A stretch of DNA of 64,000 bases from Streptomyces sp. RPA4-2 (GCF_012273515.2 NZ_CP050975.2:3038001-3102000); one strand, 5' to 3'. Shown: positions 34,824 through 46,425, counted from the first letter of the stretch. Numbers and translations: made by a program. The notes: a model not told the origin generated them from the sequence alone.

Positions 34824-35824
34824 GTACCGCGGTCGTCGTCGACGCGCCGGGTGAGCACCGGCTGACCGCCCACGAGCCGGTGCCGCCGGCCGCGGGCGAG
34901 GCGCTGGTCCGGGTCCACGCCGTCGGCATCTGCGGCAGCGACCGCGAGGTGTACCAGGGCAACCGGCCCGAAGGGTACGTGCGTTATCCCCTCACCCCCG
35001 GCCACGAGTGGTCCGGGACGGTGGCGGAGGTGGGTGCCGGGGTGCCCGCCGGTCTCGTCGGCCGCAAGGTCGTCGGCGAGGGCTTCCGCAACTGCCAGGT
35101 CTGCGACCGCTGCCACGCGGGCGAGACCACGCTGTGCACGGCGGGGTACGAGGAGACGGGCTTCACCCAGCCGGGTGCGATGGCCGCCACCCTCACCCTG
35201 CCGGCCCGGCTGCTGCACGTCCTGCCGGACGACGCCGACCTGACGGCGGCGGCCCTCCTGGAGCCGGCCGCCTGTGTCGCGGCGGCCGCGCTCAAGGCGG
35301 ACGCGCGCCCCGGTGAACGGGTCGCGGTGGTGGGCACGGGGACGCTCGGGATGTTCGCCGTCCAGTTCCTGCGGGCGGGTTCCCCCGGGGAGCTGCTCGT
35401 CGTGGGCACCCGCCCCGACCGGGACAAGCTCTCGCGGACCTTCGGTGCCACCGACTTCCGTACGAAGGACCAGGAACTGCCCGCCGACTTCGACGTCGTC
35501 ATCGAGACCGCCGGGTCCGCGTCCGCCGCGCGCACCGCCGCCTCCCTGCTCCGGCGCGGCGGACGCCTGGTCCTCACGGGCATCCCGGCGCCGGGCGCCG
35601 AGGGGCTCGACCCGACCGACCTCGTCGTACGGCAGTTGGAGGTGCACACCGTGTTCGGGGCGCCGCCGGCGGCCTGGGCGCACACGGTGCGGGTGTTCGG
35701 CGCGGGGCTGCTCAGCCCCTTGCCGCTGGTCACGCACGAACTGCCGCTCGCCGGGTTCGCCGAGGCCATCGAGTTGGTGGGGTCCGGCGATCCCGCGGTC
35801 GGCAAGGTCCTTCTGCGTCCTTAG
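34820..35824 (+). CDS. zinc-dependent sugar/alcohol dehydrogenase, MDR family
   Basis: The 334-residue enzyme probably oxidises a sugar or sugar alcohol with NAD(P). The catalytic zinc ligands are seen in GICGSD and GHEWSG. The structural zinc lobe is NCQVCDRCHAGETTLC with four Cys. The nucleotide site is VVGTGTLGMFAVQFL, and an Arg-Pro after VGTRPDRDK suggests NADP use. The start overlaps the dehydratase stop (GTGA), so the two are coupled in translation. In context it could form an aldonolactone or act on a downstream intermediate. Galactitol-, threonine- and glucose-dehydrogenase subgroups are hard to tell apart here. Confidence 0.88.
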   Translation: MSTAVVVDAPGEHRLTAHEPVPPAAGEALVRVHAVGICGSDREVYQGNRPEGYVRYPLTPGHEWSGTVAEVGAGVPAGLVGRKVVGEGFRNCQVCDRCHAGETTLCTAGYEETGFTQPGAMAATLTLPARLLHVLPDDADLTAAALLEPAACVAAAALKADARPGERVAVVGTGTLGMFAVQFLRAGSPGELLVVGTRPDRDKLSRTFGATDFRTKDQELPADFDVVIETAGSASAARTAASLLRRGGRLVLTGIPAPGAEGLDPTDLVVRQLEVHTVFGAPPAAWAHTVRVFGAGLLSPLPLVTHELPLAGFAEAIELVGSGDPAVGKVLLRP

Positions 35825-35826
35825 CC

Positions 35827-35869
35827 GTACGCCGGTACGGAGTCACCTGACGGCTCCGTACCGGCGTAC
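35827..35869 (+). terminator. intercistronic hairpin after the dehydrogenase gene
   Basis: A perfect 16-bp stem (35827-35842 / 35854-35869) with an 11-base loop starts 3 bases after the stop codon. It has no T tract and may only reduce or stabilise the upstream transcript. Confidence 0.65.
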
Positions 35870-35940
35870 CACCCGGCCTCCGCACGCCCAGAGCCGCGAA
35901 CTCCGTCCGAAATCACGAACAAGAACATGAAGGACAGCCA

Positions 35941-36909
35941 GTGACCGACCCCTCTCCCTCGGTTCCCCGTCGACCCGGTGAGCAGGCACTCGCCGCGCTC
36001 GGCCTGGGCGCGCCCGCCCTCTCCCCCGCCGACGCCTCGCCGCACAGCTTCCCGGAAGGCGGCCGCTGGCGCACCGAGGTCCCGTCCGTGGAGGGTCCCG
36101 AGGCCCTGGCCGTGGTCCTCAAGGAGTCCTCGCGGCTCGATGTGCCGATCCACCGCATCAGCCAGGGCAGCGGTGTCTGGATGCTGACCGACGCCGAGAT
36201 CACCGAGATGGTCGAGGCCACCGCCTCGCGCGACATCGAGCTGTGTCTGTTCACCGGTCCGCGCGGCACCTGGGACATCGGCGGTTCGGTACGCTCCGAC
36301 TCCCGCGGCGGCGGACTGCGCGCCCGCGGCCACGACGCGGTGGCCGGCTGTGTCGAAGACGCCGTCAGGGCAACGGAGTTGGGCGTCCAGTGTCTGCTCG
36401 TCGCCGACGAGGGCGTGCTGTGGACGCTGCACCGGGCGCGCGTGGCCGGGATCATCCCGGCCGACACGACGCTCAAGCTCTCGGCACTCGTGGGGCCGGT
36501 CAACCCGGCCTCGTACGCGGTATACGAAAGGCTCGGCGCTGACTCCGTCAACGTGCCGAGCGACCTGACGCTCGATCACCTCACGGAGATCCGTCGGGTT
36601 TCGGCCGCACCCATGGACATGTACATCGAAGCCCCCGACGATCTCGGCGGGTATGTCCGGATGTACGAGGTGGCCGAGCTGATCCGGCGCGGCGCACCGA
36701 TCTATCTGAAGTTCGGCCTGTCCAAGGCCCCCGGGATCTACCCGTACGGCCACCACCTGCGGGATCTGACCCTGAACACCGCCAGGGAGCGGGTGCGGCG
36801 CGGCAGGCTCGCCCTGGACCTGCTCGCACGGCACGGAGCGGACGGCGACATGGCGCCGCTCGGCTCGCGAACTCCCGGTCCGATGTCGCGTTTTGACACC
36901 TCCTCATAA
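35941..36909 (+). CDS. U32-peptidase-like / TIM-barrel protein in sugar operon
   Basis: The 322-residue protein looks like an alpha/beta barrel. Repeated strand-helix pairs include [52 protein letters not shown] and [16 protein letters not shown] recall the family being annotated as U32 peptidase-like, but the Cys-rich U32 signature is absent. It has no signal peptide. GTG 35941 follows AAGGACAGCCA. Placement between a sugar-acid dehydratase/dehydrogenase pair and a sugar importer makes an aldolase or isomerase acting on the dehydratase product possible; this is inference. Gly/Arg-rich [19 protein letters not shown] may bind a carboxylate or phosphate. Confidence 0.7.
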   Translation: MTDPSPSVPRRPGEQALAALGLGAPALSPADASPHSFPEGGRWRTEVPSVEGPEALAVVLKESSRLDVPIHRISQGSGVWMLTDAEITEMVEATASRDIELCLFTGPRGTWDIGGSVRSDSRGGGLRARGHDAVAGCVEDAVRATELGVQCLLVADEGVLWTLHRARVAGIIPADTTLKLSALVGPVNPASYAVYERLGADSVNVPSDLTLDHLTEIRRVSAAPMDMYIEAPDDLGGYVRMYEVAELIRRGAPIYLKFGLSKAPGIYPYGHHLRDLTLNTARERVRRGRLALDLLARHGADGDMAPLGSRTPGPMSRFDTSS

Positions 36910-37054
36910 CGTTCCGACTAACTCCCCTTCACAAAAGCCGACACGGCCGCGCACAATCCCACACACCTCTCCTCGGTCTTTTCTTCGCACCGCCCCGCGG
37001 AGCGTCCCCGCATCGCGAGGCCGAGTCCGGTCCACGACATCAAGGAAGATGATC

Positions 37055-38167
37055 ATGCGTAATCGCAGAGCTGCCCTCACCGCCATAGCCGGCGCCGCAT
37101 CCCTCGCCCTGTCCCTGTCCGCCTGCGGCCAGAGCAGCGACGGCGGCAGCAAGAGCGACAGCAAGGACATCAAGGGAGCCACCATCGGCATCTCGATGCC
37201 GACCAAGTCCTCCGAGCGCTGGATCGGGGACGGCAAGAACGTGGTCAAGGACCTTGAGTCGAAGGGGTACAAGACCAAGCTGGCCTTCGGTGAGGACGAC
37301 CCGGACCAGCAGGTCTCGCAGATCGAGAACATGATCACGCAGGGTGTGAAGGCGCTGATCATCGCGGCCATCGACAACAAGTCGATGAACAACGTGCTCC
37401 AGCAGGCCGCCGACGCCAAGATCCCGGTCATCTCCTACGACCGCCTCATCCTCGGCACCAAGAACGTCGACTACTACGCGTCGTTCGACAACACCAAGGT
37501 CGGCGAGCTGCAGGCCGGTTACATCGTCGACAAGCTCGGTCTGAAGGACGGCAGCAAGAAGGGCCCGTTCAACATCGAGCTGTTCGCGGGCTCGAACGAC
37601 GACAACAACACGAAGTACTTCTTCCAGGGCGCGATGACCGTCCTGCAGCCGTACATCGACAAGAAGCAGCTCGTCGTCAAGTCCGGCCAGACGCAGCTGA
37701 ACCAGGTCACCACGCTGCGCTGGGACGGCGGCACCGCGCAGAAGCGCATGGACGACATCCTGACCTCCGCGTACAAGACGGCCCACGTCGACGCGGTGCT
37801 CTCGCCCTACGACGGCATCTCCATCGGCATCCTGTCGTCGCTGAAGTCGGACGACTACGGGTCCAAGAGCAAGCCGCTGCCGATCGTCTCCGGCCAGGAC
37901 GCCGAGCTCGCGTCGGTGAAGTCGATCATCGCCGGCGACCAGACGATGACCGTCTACAAGGACACCCGCAAGCTCGCGACGGTGGCCTCGAACATGGTCG
38001 ACGCGGCGCTCAAGGGCAAGAAGCCCGAGATCAACGACGACAAGACCTACGACAACGGCACCAAGGTCGTCCCCGCGTACCTGCTGCAGCCGGTGAGCGT
38101 CGACAAGACCAACTACGAGAAGGAACTGGTCGCCACCGGCTACTACAAGGAAAGCGACCTCAAGTAA
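37055..38167 (+). CDS. chvE: sugar-binding lipoprotein of an ABC importer (ChvE type)
   Basis: The 370-residue precursor has a lipoprotein signal with lipobox LSAC. The mature part is a type I periplasmic-binding fold of the ChvE/XylF/MglB group: [58 protein letters not shown] and [15 protein letters not shown]. ChvE of Agrobacterium binds several aldoses (arabinose, galactose, glucose), so several monosaccharides are possible. ATG 37055 is preferred over 37049 because AAGGA lies 8 bases upstream. The 145-base leader may hold its own promoter. The gguA and gguB homologues follow directly. Confidence 0.94.
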   Translation: MRNRRAALTAIAGAASLALSLSACGQSSDGGSKSDSKDIKGATIGISMPTKSSERWIGDGKNVVKDLESKGYKTKLAFGEDDPDQQVSQIENMITQGVKALIIAAIDNKSMNNVLQQAADAKIPVISYDRLILGTKNVDYYASFDNTKVGELQAGYIVDKLGLKDGSKKGPFNIELFAGSNDDNNTKYFFQGAMTVLQPYIDKKQLVVKSGQTQLNQVTTLRWDGGTAQKRMDDILTSAYKTAHVDAVLSPYDGISIGILSSLKSDDYGSKSKPLPIVSGQDAELASVKSIIAGDQTMTVYKDTRKLATVASNMVDAALKGKKPEINDDKTYDNGTKVVPAYLLQPVSVDKTNYEKELVATGYYKESDLK

Positions 38168-38199
38168 CCGCCACCTCCTAGTGATTGGAAGGCACGACC

Positions 38200-39750
38200 A
38201 TGGCGGGACCCGTCCTGGAAATGCGCTCGATCGTCAAGACCTTTCCCGGCGTCAAGGCGCTGTCGGACGTCACTCTGACCGTCCAGCAGGGCGAGGTCCA
38301 TGCCATCTGCGGGGAGAACGGCGCCGGCAAGTCGACCTTGATGAAGGTCCTCTCCGGCGTTCACCCGCACGGGAGTTACGAAGGGGACATCCTCTTCGAG
38401 TCGGAGGTCTGCACGTTCAAGGACATCAGGGCCAGTGAACAGCACGGCATCGTGATCATCCACCAGGAGCTGGCCCTGGTGCCCTACCTCTCCATCGCGG
38501 AGAACATCTTCCTCGGCAACGAGCACGCCACCCGCGGGCTCATCAGCTGGACCGAGACGCTGCGGCACGCGTCCGAGCTGCTGCGGCGGGTCGGGCTCGA
38601 CGAGAACCCGCAGACCCGGGTCGCCGACATCGGCGTGGGCAAGCAGCAGCTCGTCGAGATCGCCAAGGCGCTGTCGAAGAAGGTGAAGCTGCTCATCCTG
38701 GACGAGCCGACCGCCGCCCTGAACGACGAGGACAGCGGCAAACTCCTGGATCTCATCCTGGAGTTGAAGAACCAGGGCATGACCTCGATCATCATCTCCC
38801 ACAAGCTGAACGAGATCGAGCGGGTCGCGGACTCGGTGACCATCCTGCGCGACGGGCGGACCATCGAGACGCTCGACGTGAAGGCCGCGGAGACCACCGA
38901 GGACCGGATCATCAGCGGCATGGTCGGCCGCGACCTGGAACACCGCTTCCCGGAGCGGACTCCGCACCACCCGCAGGAGGGAGCCGCGCCCGCCCTGGAG
39001 ATCCGCGACTGGACCGTGTTCCACCCGATCGACCAGCAGCGCAAGGTGGTCGACGACGTGTCGATCACCGTACGGCGCGGTGAGATCGTCGGCATCGCCG
39101 GGCTCATGGGCGCCGGGCGCACCGAACTGGCGATGAACGTCTTCGGGCGCGCCTACGGCCGCTACGCGGGCGGCACGGTGCACAGGGACGGCAAGGAGAT
39201 CCGGACGAAGACCGTGTCCGAGGCGGTCGGGCACGGGATCGCGTACGTCACCGAGGACCGCAAGCACTACGGCCTCAACCTGATCGACACGATCAACCGC
39301 AACATCACGCTCAGCGCCCTGGGCAAGGTCTCCAAGCGCGGGATCGTCGACGAGCACGAGGAGCGACAGGTCTCCGAGGGCTTCCGCAAGTCGATGAACA
39401 TCAAGGCACCCACGGTGTTCGAGCCGGTGGGCAAGCTGTCGGGCGGCAACCAGCAGAAGGTCGTCCTGAGCAAGTGGATCTTCGCGGGCCCGGAGGTGCT
39501 GATCCTGGACGAGCCGACCCGCGGGATCGACGTGGGCGCCAAGTTCGAGATCTACACGGTCATCGACCGGCTGGCGGCCGAGGGCAAGGCGGTCGTCTTC
39601 ATCTCCTCCGAGCTGCCGGAGCTGCTCGGCATGTGCGACCGCATCTACACGATGGCAGCGGGACGGCTGACGGGTGAGTTCTCGCGGGCGGAAGCCTCGC
39701 AGGAATCGCTGATGCGTCAGATGACAAAGGACAAAGAGGTAACCCGATGA
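38200..39750 (+). CDS. gguA: sugar ABC transporter ATP-binding protein, two cassettes (GguA type)
   Basis: The 516-residue protein fuses two ATPase domains, as usual for pentose/galactose importers. The first cassette has Walker [10 protein letters not shown] and Walker [12 protein letters not shown]. The second has a degenerate Walker A (GLMGAGRTE), signature [14 protein letters not shown] and Walker [15 protein letters not shown]. The ATG at 38200 has GGAAGG upstream; an upstream in-frame TTG (38185) is unlikely. It lies 32 bases after chvE and overlaps gguB by four bases. It energises uptake of the sugar bound by the ChvE-type protein. Confidence 0.96.
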   Translation: MAGPVLEMRSIVKTFPGVKALSDVTLTVQQGEVHAICGENGAGKSTLMKVLSGVHPHGSYEGDILFESEVCTFKDIRASEQHGIVIIHQELALVPYLSIAENIFLGNEHATRGLISWTETLRHASELLRRVGLDENPQTRVADIGVGKQQLVEIAKALSKKVKLLILDEPTAALNDEDSGKLLDLILELKNQGMTSIIISHKLNEIERVADSVTILRDGRTIETLDVKAAETTEDRIISGMVGRDLEHRFPERTPHHPQEGAAPALEIRDWTVFHPIDQQRKVVDDVSITVRRGEIVGIAGLMGAGRTELAMNVFGRAYGRYAGGTVHRDGKEIRTKTVSEAVGHGIAYVTEDRKHYGLNLIDTINRNITLSALGKVSKRGIVDEHEERQVSEGFRKSMNIKAPTVFEPVGKLSGGNQQKVVLSKWIFAGPEVLILDEPTRGIDVGAKFEIYTVIDRLAAEGKAVVFISSELPELLGMCDRIYTMAAGRLTGEFSRAEASQESLMRQMTKDKEVTR

Positions 39751-40991
39751 GCACGGATGTGACCGCCAAGACGCCGGCCCCCGCGCCGGCCGGGAAGAGC
39801 GGCTCGGACACGGCAGGGAGCCTGCTTCAGCTGATGCTGGACGGCATGCGCCGCAACATGCGGCAGTACGGCATGCTGTTCGCCCTCGGTCTGATCGTGG
39901 TGCTGTTCGCCGTGTGGACCAACGGCGACCTGCTGCTGCCGCGCAACGTGTCCAACCTGGTGCTGCAGAACAGCTACATCCTGATCCTCGCGATCGGGAT
40001 GATGCTCGTCATCATCGCGGGCCACATCGACCTGTCGGTCGGCTCGCTGACGGCGTTCGTGGGCGCGATCGGCGCCGTGCTGATGGTCAACCACAACCTC
40101 TCCTGGCCACTCGCCCTGGTGCTGTGCCTGGCCATCGGCGCGGCCGCGGGCGCGGCGCAGGGCTTCCTCATCGCGTATCTCGGCATACCGTCGTTCATCG
40201 TGACCCTGGCGGGCATGCTGACCTTCCGCGGTCTCACCGAGATCTTCCTCAAGGGCCAGACGATCGGCCCGTTCCCCGAGGGTCTGCAGAAGGTCGCCAA
40301 CAGCTTCCTGCCCGAGGTCGGGCCCGACACGAACTACCACAACCTCACGCTGCTGCTCGGCATCGCCCTGATCGCCTTCGTGGTGTTCCAGGAGGTCCGT
40401 GACCGCAAGCGGCAGCAGGAGTTCTCACTCGGCGTCCTGCCCAGGAACCTCTTCCTGCTCAAGCTCGTCGCGCTGATCGCCGCCGTACTCACCGTCACCA
40501 TGCTGCTCGCCAGTTACAAGGGCGCTCCGGTGGTCCTGCTGATCCTCGGCGTCCTGGTCGCCGGCTTCGGCTACCTGATGCGCAACGCGGTCATCGGCCG
40601 CCACATCTACGCGATCGGCGGCAACCTCCCGGCGGCGAAGCTGTCGGGCGTGAAGGACAAGAAGGTCACCTTCCTGGTCTTCCTGAACATGGGCATGCTC
40701 GCGGCCCTGGCGGGTCTGGTCTTCGCCGCCCGCTTCAACGCGGCCTCGCCCAAGGCCGGTCTGAACTTCGAACTCGAAGCGATCGCGGCCTCGTTCATCG
40801 GCGGCGCGTCGATGAGCGGCGGCGTGGGCACGGTCCTCGGCGCGATCATCGGTGGTCTCGTCCTGGGCGTGCTGAACAATGGTATGAACCTCGTCGGCAT
40901 CGGCAGCGACTGGCAGCAGGTCATCAAGGGTCTGGTACTGCTGGCCGCGGTCGGGTTCGACGTGTGGAACAAGCGCAAGGTCGGTTCGTAA
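39747..40991 (+). CDS. gguB: sugar ABC transporter permease (GguB type)
   Basis: The 414-residue membrane protein has about ten hydrophobic segments of the BPD_transp_2 fold. Motifs are [18 protein letters not shown] (EAA-like contact region), [18 protein letters not shown], and the terminal [20 protein letters not shown]. XylH- and GguB-type permeases have an inserted loop with charged residues ([18 protein letters not shown]), seen here at about residues 215-235. It overlaps gguA by ATGA and ends just before a hairpin terminator. It forms the membrane channel of the ChvE-GguAB importer. Confidence 0.95.
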   Translation: MSTDVTAKTPAPAPAGKSGSDTAGSLLQLMLDGMRRNMRQYGMLFALGLIVVLFAVWTNGDLLLPRNVSNLVLQNSYILILAIGMMLVIIAGHIDLSVGSLTAFVGAIGAVLMVNHNLSWPLALVLCLAIGAAAGAAQGFLIAYLGIPSFIVTLAGMLTFRGLTEIFLKGQTIGPFPEGLQKVANSFLPEVGPDTNYHNLTLLLGIALIAFVVFQEVRDRKRQQEFSLGVLPRNLFLLKLVALIAAVLTVTMLLASYKGAPVVLLILGVLVAGFGYLMRNAVIGRHIYAIGGNLPAAKLSGVKDKKVTFLVFLNMGMLAALAGLVFAARFNAASPKAGLNFELEAIAASFIGGASMSGGVGTVLGAIIGGLVLGVLNNGMNLVGIGSDWQQVIKGLVLLAAVGFDVWNKRKVGS

Positions 40992-40997
40992 GTCGCT

Positions 40998-41019
40998 AGG
41001 GCCCCCACCTCGGTGGGGG
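40998..41019 (+). terminator. hairpin terminator after gguB
   Basis: GGCCCCCACC (40998-41007) pairs with GGTGGGGGCC (41010-41019), followed by TTCAACTT. It lies only 28 bases before the secreted mutarotase gene, so it could act as an attenuator within the operon rather than its end. Confidence 0.75.
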
Positions 41020-41047
41020 CCTTCAACTTCCACTGCAGGAGCCGTAT

Positions 41048-42196
41048 ATGGAAACCAGCAGACGAACGATCATCGCCGCGGCTGCCGCCGCGGGTGTCAC
41101 CGCCGCCACCGTCGGCACCGCGCACGCCGGCACCGGGGGCGGGAAACCGGTCAAGGAACTCTTCGGCAGGCTCGCCGACGGCACGAAGGTCCACCGCTGG
41201 TCGCTCGCCAACGGCGGCACACGTCTGAAGGTCATCTCCTACGGCGGGATCGTCCAGTCCCTGGAGATCCCCGACCGGCACGGCCACTACGCGAACGTCT
41301 CCCTCGGATACGACGACCTGGCGTCCTACGTCGCCGGTACGACGTTCTTCGGGGCGACGATCGGCCGTTACGGCAACCGCATCGCGGCCGGGCGCTTCAC
41401 TCTCGACGGCAAGACCTACCAACTCTCCGTCAACGACGGCGTGAACAGCCTGCACGGCGGGGCCAAGGGCTTCAACACCAAGGTCTGGGACATCGAGGGC
41501 TTCACCTCCGGCTCCGACGTCGGCCTGCACCTGCACTACACCAGCATCGACGGCGAGATGGGCTACCCGGGCACGCTCCGGGTGAAGGTGACCTACACCC
41601 TCACCCGGCACGGCGACTGGCGCATCGACTACGAGGCCACCACCGACAAGGCCACGGTCGTCAACCTCACCAACCACACGTACTACAACCTCGCCGGTGA
41701 GGGCCGCGGCGGCATCTACGACCACGAACTCACCCTGGCGGCGGGGCGCTTCACCCCCACCGACGCCGGTCTGATCCCCACCGGCGAACTGTCGAAGGTC
41801 GCGGGCACCCCCTTCGACTTCCGGCGCGCCAAGCCGGTCGGCCGCGACATCCGGGCAGGCCACCCCCAGCTGGTCACCGCCAAGGGCTTCGACCACAACT
41901 GGGTGCTCGACAAGGGCGTCACCGCCCGGCCCGAGCACATCGCCACCCTGCGCGACCCGGGCTCCGGCCGCACCCTGAAGATCGCGACCGACCAGCCGGG
42001 CGTGCAGTTCTACTCGGGCAACTTCCTGGACGGCACCCTGGTGGGCACCTCCGGACACACCTATCGGCAGGGCGACGGCATGTGCCTGGAGACCCAGCAC
42101 TTCCCGGACTCCCCGAACCAGCCCTCCTTCCCCTCGACGGTGCTGCGCCCGGGGCAGACCTACCGCACGACGACGGTGCACTCCTTCGGCGCCTGA
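41048..42196 (+). CDS. secreted aldose 1-epimerase, Tat signal
   Basis: The 382-residue precursor has a twin-arginine signal (SRRTIIAAAAAAGVTAATVGTAHA) and then a galactose-mutarotase domain. Motifs: GRYGNRIAAGRF, GVNSLHGGAKGFN with His, VNLTNHTYYNLAGEG with the second His, and CLETQHFPDSPN with Glu. It would equilibrate anomers outside the cell, before uptake by the adjacent ChvE-type importer; this fits beta-anomer release by a secreted beta-galactosidase (47623). It is the last gene of the + strand sugar cluster. Exported mutarotases are unusual compared with the cytoplasmic copy at 18791. Confidence 0.93.
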   Translation: METSRRTIIAAAAAAGVTAATVGTAHAGTGGGKPVKELFGRLADGTKVHRWSLANGGTRLKVISYGGIVQSLEIPDRHGHYANVSLGYDDLASYVAGTTFFGATIGRYGNRIAAGRFTLDGKTYQLSVNDGVNSLHGGAKGFNTKVWDIEGFTSGSDVGLHLHYTSIDGEMGYPGTLRVKVTYTLTRHGDWRIDYEATTDKATVVNLTNHTYYNLAGEGRGGIYDHELTLAAGRFTPTDAGLIPTGELSKVAGTPFDFRRAKPVGRDIRAGHPQLVTAKGFDHNWVLDKGVTARPEHIATLRDPGSGRTLKIATDQPGVQFYSGNFLDGTLVGTSGHTYRQGDGMCLETQHFPDSPNQPSFPSTVLRPGQTYRTTTVHSFGA

Positions 42197-42312
42197 CACC
42201 CCGAAACCCGGTGCCGGACGCCGTCGAGGGCCTTGAGGTTGCCCCGGTGCTCGGACCCTCACCGGATCCTCACGAGTTGAACAGCGCCACCCCCGTCTCC
42301 GTATGAGAGGGC

Positions 42313-42336
42313 GGCCCGTGCTCCCCCGCACGGGCC
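42313..42336 (+). other. leader hairpin before the aminotransferase gene
   Basis: GGCCCGTGC (42313-42321) pairs with GCACGGGCC (42328-42336). It sits 11 bases upstream of the GGAGG ribosome-binding site of the aminotransferase gene. No riboswitch class is recognised. Confidence 0.4.
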
Positions 42337-42355
42337 ACCCAGAGACGGAGGTTCC

Positions 42356-44071
42356 ATGGCCGACAACGTCGCCTCGCTGTTCCGCGGTACTGCGGCGCAC
42401 AGCCCCTCGATGGCTGCGCTCGCCCGCGAGAGCGATGGAGTCGGCCCGATCGACTTCTGTATCCCGTGCAACCCGTACTTCCCCACGCCCGGCATGTTCG
42501 ACGAACTGGCCGGGCGGCTGCGCGAGATCATCACGTACTACCCGAGCAGCGCCGACACCATCACGGCCGAGCTGTGCGCGCTGCTCCAGCTTCCGCCGAG
42601 CTGTGTCGCCATGGGCAACGGCTCCACGGAACTGATCACCTGGATCGACCACCTGCTGGTCCGCGAGTCCCTCGCCATCCCCGTCCCCACCTTCGGCCGC
42701 TGGACCGACCAGCCGATGGAGACCGGCAAGCGCGTCGACATGTTCCCGCTCCAGGAGTCGACGGCCTTCGCCCTCGACCCCGCGAAGTACATCCAGTTCA
42801 TCCGTGCCCGGGGCACCCGGGTCGCCGTCATCTGCAACCCCAACAACCCGGACGGCGGCTTCCTGAGCCGGCAGACGGTCGTGAACTTCATGGACGCGCT
42901 CCAGGACCTGGACCTGGTGATCATCGACGAGTCGTTCCTGGAGTTCGCCGACGCGGAGAACGAACCGAGTGTCGTCGAGGAGGCGGTGCTGCGGCCCAAC
43001 GTCATCGTGCTGCGCAGCCTCGGCAAGAACTTCGGCCTGCACGGCATCCGCTTCGGCTACCTCGTGGCCAACCCCGCGCTCGCGGGCAAGATCCGCTCCA
43101 TGCTGCCCAAGTGGAACCTCAACTCCTTGGCGGAGACCGTGGTGTTCATGCTCAAGGAGCACGGCGCCGAGTACATGGAGAGCCTGCACCTGGTGCGCCG
43201 CGACCGGCTCGACATGGCGCGTCAGCTGACCGCGCTGCCCGGTCTGACGGTCTACCCCTCGCAGGGCAACTTCCTCTTCGTACGGCTGCCCGTGGGTGCC
43301 GAGGGCACCGTCGTCCGCGACCGGCTGCTCACCGAGCACCGGATCCTGGTCCGCGAGTGCGGCAACAAGATCGGTTCGTCCAGTCGCTTCCTGAGACTCG
43401 TGGTGCGCCCCCAGGTGGACGTGCGTCGCCTGGTGTCCGGCCTGGAACAGGTGCTCTACGGGTCCAGGAGGGGAGCCGTCGTGCCCGAGCCGAGCACAGG
43501 GACCGGCTACAGCTCGGGCACGGCGGCGGTCGACCGCCTGATCAGCGAGACGAACGGGGTCGGCATGCCGCTGGCCGCGCAGGCCGCCGCGATGCCCAGC
43601 CTGCCGCCCGCGCAGACCTGGCCGGGCCCGGCGCAGGCTCCGGCACAACTGCCCGGCGGCATGCCCGGTCTGATGCCCGCGCCGGCCGCCGCCATGATGC
43701 CCGCCCCCGCCCCGGCGGCCGCCATGATGCCGCCCATGGCCCCCATGCCCCCGGCCGCCCCGCCGCGGCAGCAGCCCATGCCCGCGGTCGCCCAGATGCA
43801 GCCCCCGCCGATGCCGGCGGTGGCCCAGATGCAGCCCGCGCCGATGTCCGCGCCCCCCATGCCGAGCATGCCCGGCATGCCTGTTCCGAACGGTATGCCT
43901 GGTATGACTCCCGCGCCGGCCGCCGGACTCGGCCAGACCGGGATACCGGGCCTGCGCAACGGCGGCCTGACCGCCGCCCAGGTCCGGGGCCGCACCCAGC
44001 CGGAACCTGAGCCCGCGCCGCAGCCGACGGGCTGGCCGGCCGCCGGCGCGATGTACAACCAGGTCGGCTAG
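42356..44071 (+). CDS. class I/II aminotransferase with long Met/Pro-rich tail
   Basis: The 571-residue protein has a fold type I PLP domain in its first 365 residues. The PLP Lys is Lys224 in LRSLGKNFGLHGIRFGYL. VICNPNNPDGG and IIDESFLEFAD supply the cofactor Asn and Asp, and SSRFLRLVVRP the carboxylate-binding Arg. It most resembles histidinol-phosphate/threonine-phosphate aminotransferases, but no histidine or cobalamin genes are near. The last 200 residues are low complexity, rich in Pro, Ala and Met (MMPAPAPAAAMMPPMAPMPP), unlike normal HisC (about 360 residues). GGAGG precedes the ATG. The tail could mediate protein contacts; its role is unknown. Confidence 0.86.
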   Translation: MADNVASLFRGTAAHSPSMAALARESDGVGPIDFCIPCNPYFPTPGMFDELAGRLREIITYYPSSADTITAELCALLQLPPSCVAMGNGSTELITWIDHLLVRESLAIPVPTFGRWTDQPMETGKRVDMFPLQESTAFALDPAKYIQFIRARGTRVAVICNPNNPDGGFLSRQTVVNFMDALQDLDLVIIDESFLEFADAENEPSVVEEAVLRPNVIVLRSLGKNFGLHGIRFGYLVANPALAGKIRSMLPKWNLNSLAETVVFMLKEHGAEYMESLHLVRRDRLDMARQLTALPGLTVYPSQGNFLFVRLPVGAEGTVVRDRLLTEHRILVRECGNKIGSSSRFLRLVVRPQVDVRRLVSGLEQVLYGSRRGAVVPEPSTGTGYSSGTAAVDRLISETNGVGMPLAAQAAAMPSLPPAQTWPGPAQAPAQLPGGMPGLMPAPAAAMMPAPAPAAAMMPPMAPMPPAAPPRQQPMPAVAQMQPPPMPAVAQMQPAPMSAPPMPSMPGMPVPNGMPGMTPAPAAGLGQTGIPGLRNGGLTAAQVRGRTQPEPEPAPQPTGWPAAGAMYNQVG

Positions 44072-44118
44072 GGCGGACGCTCGCGGCGGGAGATCCTCCC
44101 GGACCGCGCGGACGACGA

Positions 44119-44148
44119 AGGGCAAGGAGAACTCCCGCTCCTTGCCCT
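44119..44148 (+). terminator. terminator after the aminotransferase gene
   Basis: AGGGCAAGGAG (44119-44129) pairs with CTCCTTGCCCT (44138-44148), followed by CTTCAACGTATA. It isolates the rox gene from upstream transcription. Confidence 0.75.
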
Positions 44149-44169
44149 CTTCAACGTATAGCGCGCCAG

Positions 44170-44189
44170 GGGGCTTGCGGCAAGGCCCC
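44170..44189 (+). promoter_or_regulatory. rifamycin-associated element (RAE) upstream of rox
   Basis: The inverted repeat GGGGCTTGCGGCAAGGCCCC matches the rifamycin-associated element found upstream of many actinobacterial rifamycin-resistance genes, as described in the literature. It lies 155 bases before the rox start and after a terminator. TTGCGG inside it could serve as a -35 element. Expression in response to rifamycins is expected. Confidence 0.85.
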
Positions 44190-44332
44190 GGTCGTGCCGC
44201 AGAATCGTCGACCGGGGCCGGAACCTGCGGAAATGCCTGCTTCACGACGTACATGCGCCGTTGTCCGCGTATGACGTCGGTCGGCGCGCGGGCCTGCGCA
44301 CGGGGCGTCCGGCCAACATCCCCTCTGGTTGA

Positions 44333-45793
<1,461 letters not shown>

Positions 45794-45819
45794 CCGCGCG
45801 GTGGGGGCCGGCGTCCCGT

Positions 45820-46299
45820 TCACCTCCCGTCCGCTCGTCCGGTCAGGGCCGACCGTCCCGGCAGGTCGATCTCGGCGCGGACCGTCTTGCCGGGCGGTTC
45901 CCGGTCCAGTACCTCCCAGCGTGCGGCGAGCGCCTCGACGAGGACGAGCCCGCGCCCCTGTTCGCCGAGCGGGTCCGCGGGCGGTACGGCGCCCGGTCCC
46001 GGCGGACGTGTCCCGTCGCGCGTGTCGCTGACCTCGACCCGGACGCTGCCCGTGACGAGGGAGAGCCGCAGCTCGAAGTCGCGGCCCGGCACCCGGCCGT
46101 GGGTCACCGCGTTGGCGGCCAGTTCGGCGACGATCACGGCGGCGGTGTCGGAGGCGTCCGTGCCGTGCGGGACGCCCCAGGTGTGCAGCTGGTCCAGGGC
46201 GAGGTGGCGGGCGAGGCGGGCGCCGCGCGGGGTGGCGCTGAAACGCTGCGTGAACACACGTACGGTAACCGGGCGTCGGGGGGTGGATGGTGCGGTCAT
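45820..46299 (-). CDS. RsbW-like ATP-binding protein (GHKL anti-sigma kinase family)
   Basis: The 159-residue protein has the HATPase_c domain of the RsbW/SpoIIAB kind. N-box: VIVAELAANAVTHGR with Asn. G1 box: VEVSDTRDGTRPP. G2: EQGRGLVLVEALAARW. Streptomycetes encode dozens of these; some bind sigma factors, most have unknown partners. It is convergent with rox and divergent from the XRE/DUF397 pair at 46426. Such an ATPase next to XRE and DUF397 genes is a recurring Streptomyces trio (whiJ/abaA-like loci), so a developmental or antibiotic-control role is plausible. Confidence 0.9.
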   Translation of the reverse strand: MTAPSTPRRPVTVRVFTQRFSATPRGARLARHLALDQLHTWGVPHGTDASDTAAVIVAELAANAVTHGRVPGRDFELRLSLVTGSVRVEVSDTRDGTRPPGPGAVPPADPLGEQGRGLVLVEALAARWEVLDREPPGKTVRAEIDLPGRSALTGRADGR

Positions 46300-46388
46300 G
46301 CCCCCAATCTGACGGTGGTCACGGGCACTTCACCAGGTCGGCGCCGCGTACGCCGCGGGAGCGTACGCGGTGACGGGGTGGACAGTAC

Positions 46389-46407
46389 TGGTCACGGGGC
46401 GTGACCA
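46389..46407. promoter_or_regulatory. candidate operator in front of XRE gene
   Basis: TGGTCAC (46389-46395) and GTGACCA (46401-46407) form a 7-bp inverted repeat with 5-base spacer, 18 bases before the XRE start. The GTGACCATGG half recurs at 46420-46429 across the start codon. Autoregulation is suggested. Confidence 0.45.
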
Positions 46408-46425
46408 TGGTCGCGGGAGGTGACC

